Translations under genes and position numbers: made by a program | The notes under the pieces: generated by a model | Seen by the model: the letters and a program-made list of their open reading frames with translations, nothing else | Database searches by the model: none | Told to the model about the DNA's origin: nothing | Source: Mastigias papua | Taxonomy: Eukaryota > Cnidaria > Scyphozoa > Rhizostomeae > Mastigiidae | NCBI GenBank assembly: GCA_964019165.1 | Contig: OZ025273.1 | Location: 10,229,279-10,293,278, forward strand | DNA: 64,000 nt | Direction of reading: 5' to 3' | Part shown: piece by piece, positions 56,970 to 64,000 of the stretch | Layout of the letters: the number at the start of each line of letters is the position of its first letter | Position numbering within the stretch: position 1 is the stretch's first letter

Positions 56970-58890
56970 AAGTAGAGAAATAACTGGAACACTTACAGCT
57001 AGAATAGGATTCGCTAAAAGTGAACCGGACATTGATTTGGGTGAAGAAGCTGAAGACATGTTAAGATGGAGGAATACAGAAATGATCTTTATAGACGTGT
57101 CAATACAGTTTCTCAAAAATTCTTATCAAGAGACTTTGTACAAGAAATACCAATGCCCCTTTCTATAAGAACGACATATTTCTTGCAAATATTTGAGAAA
57201 CTACAAACAAAGTTCATAAAGATATTCGACCATATTACTTTTGAAATAAAGCAACGAATGGTGATCTCAATTAAGAGCCTCATCAAAGATTCTCTACCAA
57301 CAGAATGCAGGTAGTTGGGTGCATGTAAAAATCTCTTTTCATTCCTCATCTGAGACTGAGCATGTTCTAGTAGCGTTATTTTATTGGCAAATCCAGCTTC
57401 AGTTTTCTTATGACGCATGTTTTTAAAAAAGGGTGCATCTGAGAGTGACGTAGGCAAAGCAATGAAAGAACTTGCAAACGGAAAAGCCTCTGGTATAGGT
57501 AACATACGAACAGAAATATCTAAAGCCAATAGCAATCATTAGAAGGATTTGAAACAAAATACGGGATACCGTTGAATTGTCAAAAACTATGGAAACAATT
57601 GGTAAACATGTGAATTCCTAAAAAAGGATTAACGTGTGTGCAGAAAAACAGTATTAATTCTCATATTATGCATGCTCACAAAATGTTTCTACAAATCAAA
57701 CGCAAGCGTCTATAACGATGTTTAGAGCACAAAATACCCGATGAACAAAGTGGAACAGAGATGCAACAGTACTATTTCTCCTATTCTGCATGCTAGCAAA
57801 ATATTTCGAAAAATTTCACAATACCGTCTGAAACAATGCTTAGAGCGCGAAGTTGCCGATGAACAAAGTGCATTCAAGATAAATAAAATTATACAAGACA
57901 GCTTTCATTAAAGTGTATTTCTACACAAAATGTGCAGTTCTGAAAACCTTGTGTGCAGTTCTATAAAGAGCAGTCTATGCAGATTACAATAACACATCTA
58001 TTAAGAAAGAGCCCACTTAAACTTTAAGTTAAAGTAAGCTGTTACTTATACATTCTACTCTTTCACAAATATAGAAAGGCAACATACACACCAACAACAA
58101 TTCCTTAGTATACAACCAGCGAGAATTATGTGCAGCTCTACAATTCCTTACAGGGACTCAAACGAGCACAAAAAGCAAGCACACAAAGATAAATGCAGAC
58201 GATAGGAAATTATCAAAAGGTCTATTCGGCCTCCAATTATTATAGTTTAGCATTTGATTATATAGGCCACTAGGGCCTTCTGGATTGCCTACGGAAGATG
58301 CGCAGTCAAGAACATTTGATAATTTTGTTAGCAGGGATGTATACAGGTCAGGAGGCAACAGTGTGAGGTATATAAGGCAATTCTGAGTGGTATAAAGTCA
58401 ACAAAGGAGTAAGGCAAAGCCCTATATCATCTCTTTCTGCTTAATTCAAAAATTGAATATATAATGAGGATGGGTACTCTGACAGAGAGAGAAGATGGAA
58501 TGAAAATAAGCGGTCAAAGTGACACTAACCTTCAGTATGCAGATGACACCATGCTGGTGAAACAAGAAAAAGAGAAAGCTAGGTTCCGGCTAAATTTATA
58601 GAAAACTAAAGTAATGGATACACTATGTGAGCTGGAAGAGTTTGTAACTGCGGAGAAAAAACCCGAAGTCGTAGCTGGCCTTGCATTCTATATTCTATGG
58701 ATTGATAGGGAAAGAGGATACACATTAGAAATTGCGGGAAGAAATGTTATTGGTAAAGCGACGATAGCAGGTCTCCGCAGAGCTATAGAACAGAAATATT
58801 AATGCATACAAAAGTGCACTTAAACGAAGGTATTAGTTTTCCCCATGATGCTGGTTATCACATTATTATTGGCTGTCGTAAAACACTGAG
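56970..58890 (+). pseudogene. Decayed RTE/BovB-like LINE reverse transcriptase
   Basis: Plus-strand pieces in several frames follow the normal order of a LINE ORF2. They are GTLTARIGFAKSEPD (linker before RT) at about 56,985; SDVGKAMKELANGKASGI (RT block 1) at about 57,440; HASKIFRK with LERKVADEQSAFK (block 2) at about 57,810; GQEATV and KGVRQ (blocks 4-5) at about 58,350-58,420; GMKISGQSDTNLQYADDTML, the YADD catalytic box, at about 58,500; and EVVAGLAF with WIDRERGYTLEIAG at about 58,670. Stops and frameshifts separate the pieces, so it is inactive. The clade is assigned by motif resemblance only. Confidence 0.75.
57645..57880 (+). repeat. Internal tandem duplication in the LINE RT block 2
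   Basis: Two diverged units of about 110-120 bp: one with ATTATGCATGCTCACAAAAT and CCCGATGAACAAAGTGGA, one with ATTCTGCATGCTAGCAAAAT and GCCGATGAACAAAGTGCA. Both translate to versions of the same RT segment ending DEQS. Confidence 0.65.
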
Positions 58891-61022
58891 AACCATGGGC
58901 AACACTGAGGGCGACCCAGACAAAAATCTGACCGTGGCTGAATCCTAAAACAATAGGGGTGGGGGGGGCTCGCTGGGTGTGGTAAACTAGGTGTGATTTA
59001 CAGTTACTTGATTTAGGAATTTTGTGTCAAACTGAACAGCAAAGGATGTTACCCTGTTTTTCATGTATGACAAATATGGCTTGATTTCAAAAGAACAGTG
59101 AAGTGAATGGAAAATTTGCTAGAGAATTTACTGATAAACAATAATTCAACAGGGGCTGTTGCATCACAGAATACACTCGTTTGGCTTCTCTGTGCAGATC
59201 ATCATTCTCTCACATGAATTTTACCTACTTAGATCTATATTGGGAAAATAAAATTCAATTTGTTGTTGAATAATATTGGGGAGGTCAAACATCCAAACAA
59301 AGGAAGAAAACCTGAAATTTTGCCGCTTCCACAGGTTCAGTCTTAATGGACTGAGATTTTGATCCTTTCAGAACACGAATCAACAGCAAGGAAAGATAAA
59401 GCAGCAAGTAGAGCTGTACTTTCAATATAAGGCATTTTGCATGAGACTTCTATATGATTTGATGGGTGACATAGAGACTGGGATGAAGGCTTGGCTCTAT
59501 ATTTCTGAGGCATCTCAAAGTCGTAAATAAATTTTAATCCCCAAAATACACAATGGGATGCAGCCATGGAATAATTCACACAGCTGAATAATAATTGAAG
59601 AGTTCTACTGACATTGTTCCTGAAGCCTCTGAACTGGAAGCTACATTGAAGAGATCAGACATGAACAAAACTTGTATTCAAAGCATATAGTGTTGAGAGA
59701 GTTGTTTTGATTTGTACAAATCTTCATGAAGTAGGGCTGGTCCCTAAACTACGTACCATGGAACTTCAGCTCATAAGCACCTGACTCATTAGCTACCACG
59801 TTTAAAAATGAATACTTTGAAAAGTACTAGCAATAAATGATTGTTTCAATGTATTGCAATAAGAGAGAATTTCAAACTGAGCATCAACTTTCATGTAAAG
59901 TCAGAGCCTACAGTAAGAAATGCTTTCAAATGAAAAATTGTACGACAATGCAGTTGTAGTTTTTCCTTTGAATTACATAGCACAAACTAAAAACTAGCAA
60001 GTTATTTAAAAAGCATAGTGACAAATGATACTGTTACCTAAAATCAATAAACCTTGATATATGTCATGTATATACACATATGTCGCACACAGTTTTGATG
60101 GCCTACTCTCTATTACTAACTGTTTCCTATTTATATTCCCATATTATCCACAAATGCAACTCACAGTTTCGATATAGAACCCCACAAAGTGAGCCAGATC
60201 AAAATCAAACTAATCTTAGGCCCTGTGCAAAGTGATGCATTCACACGTAAACTCCCATTTCTAGCAAAGTTCAACATACAAATGGTGCTCATAGGAGTCA
60301 ACACAGACTATCAAACGTACTAAATTTCGCAGGAAGCTAAATAACTGATGCCAGATTGAGACACCCCGATCTTTCGTATCATGGAATGGAAACTCTGCAA
60401 ACTTGTAAATTGTATTGCTCTTAAATTTACACAATATTTTTTCGCTGGCAAAAATGATTATCTAATTGAAGGCTCAAAATTAAACTATGCTGTGATAATT
60501 CTCTTGCTCTCCAAGAGAAAAAATATCTGTCATAACTCAACACGGCCACGGATTTTGCAGTTCATCTCTAGTCTAACCATGGCTCACTTGAATCTGAGTC
60601 CAGGTCACCGACTATTATGATTGGATAACAAGAACTGAGTCCCGGTCAGGCGAACTGTTAATTGGGTAATACAGCGCTTTGAAATCTGACTGGTGTTCGC
60701 GCCAAAACCTGTCACTAAATGCAATAATCTCATTGGTCATAGCAAGTTAATTCTATATACTTTGGAAACCTACCGGGGCTCAGAAAATATGCAACATGTG
60801 ACATACAAACCGGAAAATGATTGGCTAAAGATGCTTGTAAACTGAAATATGACAGAATGATAAATTTTGTGGTTTGCAAAAGAAACCTATCAACCTGGGG
60901 GCTGATCTAACTAAAGCATTGAGTCGAAACTATTGAATATTGATAGCCTCTAAAGTCAAAAGAGACGCTACATCTATATCCCCCACAAGTCAATCAACTT
61001 TGTTAAGCAGAAATTCTGACCT
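58891..61022. other. Intergenic stretch, nothing recognised
   Basis: AT-rich sequence with only short frames. A run of G at about 58,960 and simple repeats are the only features. Confidence 0.6.
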
Positions 61023-61375
61023 GTGCCCAAGCACTGCGTGCCCTGGCTTGGATTCGCCCCGACAGCAAGAAGAATACACTGGTCAGATGTAGAAGAAATT
61101 ATGCAAGAAATTAAATTAGAAGGCATGACTATAGAAAGAGCAAGGGGCACTCAGAACACACCACAGCAGTCTGGCGCGACGCTCCGAGGAACACCTTTAG
61201 CGACCGCGCCCTAAAACTTAAATTCTTTGAAATTATTGGGAGGCGCCTGCCACTGGATGTGAGCTTGTATGATGGTAAGCTAAAAGATATCATGCAAGGA
61301 GAGGTAGAGGGTAACAAGAAAACGAGGTATGCGAACAACATTACAGAAAGGAATAACTGGAGTGTCCTTTTTTAA
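61023..61375 (+). pseudogene. Frameshifted coding remnant, possibly from a transposable element
   Basis: One frame reads ARRIHWSDVEEIMQEIKLEG then MTIERA; after about 61,165 the sense continues in another frame as AVWRDAPRNTFSDRALKL, then FFEIIGRRLPLDVSLYDG and stops near 61,373. The WRD-type ending recalls the C-terminal part of LINE or similar mobile-element proteins, but I cannot place it. Confidence 0.35.
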
Positions 61376-62855
61376 GTTTAAGAAAAATCAATGAACAGAC
61401 TAGTGTGGAGAGTGTTTGTTCAGAGGATCACTATTAATACTAGAAAAGGGCGAGATAGCATGTAGGCATAAATTACATTGTCTCATTTTCAGCATCTCGT
61501 TGATTAAGTAGGCCATTCTGTGTACATGCTTTTTGAAAGGCGTTCTATCATTGTTTTACAATTCTGTCTATTACAGTTGCATAAATCTGTACTTGAATTT
61601 TTGTTCCTTATCCAGATAACAGTTCTACGATAATGTTCCTTTGTTTTCTTGGCTTTTTGTTTCACATGTATTCTGTTCATCTGGTAAACTGCCGGGCAAT
61701 GGTTTCAATACCTTTCAAGCAAATTCCAGCTTTGTCGGATACTGTGGGCCATAGTCTAAATAACGTGTTCACAAATACACCTTTACGCATGGGTGCAAAT
61801 GCTGATATGTTAAAAAAATGCTCATATTTTCATTACGAAAAGAGTTAAAGGGACCAGAAAAGGGAATTATCATTTGGCAATGTGAAGGTCGGAGAGCTGC
61901 CGAAGTTAAGTGTCATTCCTTCAAAGTCAGATGATAGCAATAAATTCTTCGTTGCTTTGCTGTTTATAATTTTTCATCCGAATGGGCTCCATGAAAGATA
62001 AGCAATTAGCTTTCAAAATAAAGCTTCCTGGATTTAACCCGTTGTAAGATAGCTTGAAAGTTGAAAGCCTCTCTCTGTGTGCTTGTCTCCTGTAATCCCA
62101 TAGCAAAAATTACACTGCATGACAATAACAATAATCCACAATATTGCATAAAGAATGGAGAAAATAATCAAAATGATTGTAATGAGTAGAAAGTCATGGA
62201 TGTGTGGTATAATGTTTTCATAATGGAGATTCATTAAATCATTAAGACTTTTTCTCGTCATTTTAGTTCTAATGTTTATTATAAGCTGCATTTTCCGAAC
62301 AATGAGCAGAATATATCACAAAGTAACCTCATTGGTCATTACAGACACAAAGAAATGAAATATTAAAATTATTAAAATATTGATAAAAATAATACTGATT
62401 CTTATAAACGTCAATAATGCTATGAAATATACACTCGGTAGCGCAGTATAATAAATAGGTCAAAAATTACCACATGTACATGCAAAGTTATGGAACAAAT
62501 CATAGTTCAAAAGCGCATGAAAACCGGGATGTTTTCAATCTGAATACAGTTAAGTATAAGCACACCTACTTGCCAATGGGATCAAATGCGTATATATATT
62601 GAGACTGTTATGTAGCATACTTTTTAAGCTGATTTGTATTCATGTCAGTGGAATGACATTTAGCACCCTGCCTGCTAGACAATGTTTTAAAGCAAAACTA
62701 AAACTGACAATGCAATCATACAATACTAAAGCATAAGAGAAGTTCTGATTAATTGCTGTCTCTTTGGACCGAGGGCTGACTGCTAAGAACAATGTCTAGG
62801 TTATACTGTTAAATAGTTGTCCTACTATTCTTGTTAACAACAAATATGAAATTTT
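61376..62855. other. Intergenic stretch, nothing recognised
   Basis: AT-rich, with only short frames on both strands and no coherent splice series. Confidence 0.6.
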
Positions 62856-63317
62856 AAGTCTTATGCAAGGAATCTAGAGCTAGGGAGCGGAACACAAGCT
62901 GAAGCGGGAAGCGTGATACCAGAGATCAACATAAAACCACTAAGTACATTAGTGACTTTAAAAGGCATTCCAGTCAATTATTCTCCATCCGCTGAGATGG
63001 TCCCAAACCATCACAAGCTCTATCCACTCCAACCTTTCCCAAGTTTCATTACCTATACCATGAGTTCTATCCTAGAAATCACAATTCCTTCTCGGAAATT
63101 TTACTTATCCAACGTCTTACTACCTTCTTCCTTGCCACAATCACAAATCATGTTTTCTCCCAAATCTTCAATCCATCAATCAAAATCCATGGTCTTTTCT
63201 CCTTCCCAACTTAGCGTTTTCCTTCATACTCTGTTGGTCGGTATGCAAAAGGCCTCAAGAGTCTTTCCCCGATATGACACAACAATAAGAAACAAATCTC
63301 ATACTGACACTGAATGA
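62856..63317 (+). other. Unrecognised open frame of ~150 codons
   Basis: Open from 62,856 with no in-frame ATG near its start. It contains IKPLSTLVTLKGIPVNYSPS and a Ser/Pro-rich second half (PKSSIHQSKSMVFSPSQLSV). Composition is biased and no domain is recognised. It may be a terminal exon, a repeat-derived frame or chance. Confidence 0.25.
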
Positions 63318-63617
63318 AAACCGTTGTACGCACCTGCTGCTTGGAATAATTCTTTCTCTTCACACATGTGGATAAAAGTATTTGAAATCTACAGTATATA
63401 TGTCAATGCCACAAGTGATTTGTGAGCTTGCGGTCTCCATTATCAGCTTTAGGAACAGACATGAAGGGGCCGTGGATAACTGCCAGGTCTCAAGGAATAT
63501 ACATGTTGGTAAATAAAACAGGTTTCATGATAATCCTTGGTGAAGCAATGCCCAACCTGTTCAATTTACTGCGCGGCCACTGAGAAAATATTAATGAATA
63601 TCAATATTATACTACCA
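63318..63617. other. Non-coding stretch downstream of the right-edge gene
   Basis: The 3' flank of the minus-strand gene ending at 63,618. No canonical minus-strand AATAAA was noticed close to the stop codon. Confidence 0.5.
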
Positions 63618-64000
63618 CTATGACTTTCCAGCTAATAATGCGTCCATAGCCGAAGGAGCAATTCTGATTTCAGATAATGAACAGTCTATAAATTCATACG
63701 AATATCCTTTATATGTTACCCATTTTCCATCAGCTTCCCCTTTGGTATGGTGACCACTTATTACTTTTGTCCCTTGGTATTCACCACAGGACGTGACAAG
63801 TCCTTCATGATACCTCTGCCCACCAGTATTGTTACCCTCAGTGGCCCCATATTTTCCCTGAGGGAAGAAAACAATCGAACCAACTCCAACATCATCCGGA
63901 TCAGGGACAGTGTCTAGAGCTACTTGATTGTATGGCTGTACCCTACCAGATGGATCCCCATCGTCCCAATCTACAGTATATTCCAATGAGCTTGAGTTGA
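63618..64000 (-). CDS. C-terminal exon of a gene with a Tudor-like barrel domain (5' partial)
   Basis: The minus-strand frame is open from the window edge to TAG at 63,618-63,620. It reads LEYTVDWDDGDPSGRV, DDVGVGSIVFFPQGKYGA, RYHEGLVTSCGEYQGTKV, GKWVTYKGYSYEFIDCSL and ends LSEIRIAPSAMDALLAGKS. The pattern of VDWDDGD, VGVGSxVxF, YHEGxV and SEIRI suggests a small five-stranded barrel of the Tudor/SH3 type. Such modules often bind modified peptides or act in protein interactions, but the function here is unknown. No acceptor was needed inside the visible part; the N-terminal portion lies to the right. Composition is clearly coding (even codon use, conserved glycines). Confidence 0.7.
   Translation of the reverse strand, partial: NSSSLEYTVDWDDGDPSGRVQPYNQVALDTVPDPDDVGVGSIVFFPQGKYGATEGNNTGGQRYHEGLVTSCGEYQGTKVISGHHTKGEADGKWVTYKGYSYEFIDCSLSEIRIAPSAMDALLAGKS

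Noticed and set aside
57113..57535. 140-codon minus-strand frame
   Set aside because: It is antisense to LINE reverse transcriptase fragments on the plus strand and has no recognisable domain.

Overview
The window reads as AT-rich animal nuclear DNA: small-to-medium exons with GT-AG introns, long intergenic stretches, microsatellites, decayed LINE and SINE copies, and no bacterial-style operons. The domain types (cadherin repeats, an Ig domain, C1q/TNF-like jelly rolls, a receptor-phosphatase-style FN3 domain) point to a metazoan. The odd combination and the modest intron sizes make an early-branching animal (sponge, cnidarian or similar) my best guess, but the sequence alone does not settle the phylum.

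One giant gene on the minus strand dominates. I could chain 34 exons from a probable signal-peptide exon at 43,993 down to 125, with reading-frame phase agreeing at every junction. They total about 17.0 kb of coding sequence, roughly 5,680 residues, and the 3' end lies beyond the left edge. From N to C terminus the predicted protein has: a signal peptide; about nine tandem jelly-roll domains of roughly 140 residues (36.2-28.7 kb); one Ig domain (27.2-25.8 kb); about 35 cadherin (EC) repeats (25.2-7.5 kb), with Cys-Pro-rich inserts in the membrane-proximal third; an FN3-like domain carrying a dibasic furin-type site (7.5-4.8 kb); one transmembrane helix (3.8 kb); and a cytoplasmic tail with an NPxY motif, not complete in this window. 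This looks like a giant adhesion receptor. I do not recognise the architecture as a named family.

The introns carry a TIR-type MITE (13.3-13.6 kb), a possible tRNA-derived SINE (29.1-29.3 kb), a long (TA)n tract (5.5-5.6 kb) and a striking 160-bp foldback (37.15-37.31 kb).

Right of the giant gene, 44-63.6 kb is mostly non-coding and repeat-rich. It has several copies of a ~330-bp dispersed element (some of them in the first intron), a (GAT)n tract at 48.8 kb, a badly decayed RTE/BovB-like LINE at about 57-58.9 kb, and shorter repeat fragments. At the right edge (63.6-64.0 kb, minus strand) sits the last exon of a second gene, whose protein ends in a small Tudor-like barrel domain.
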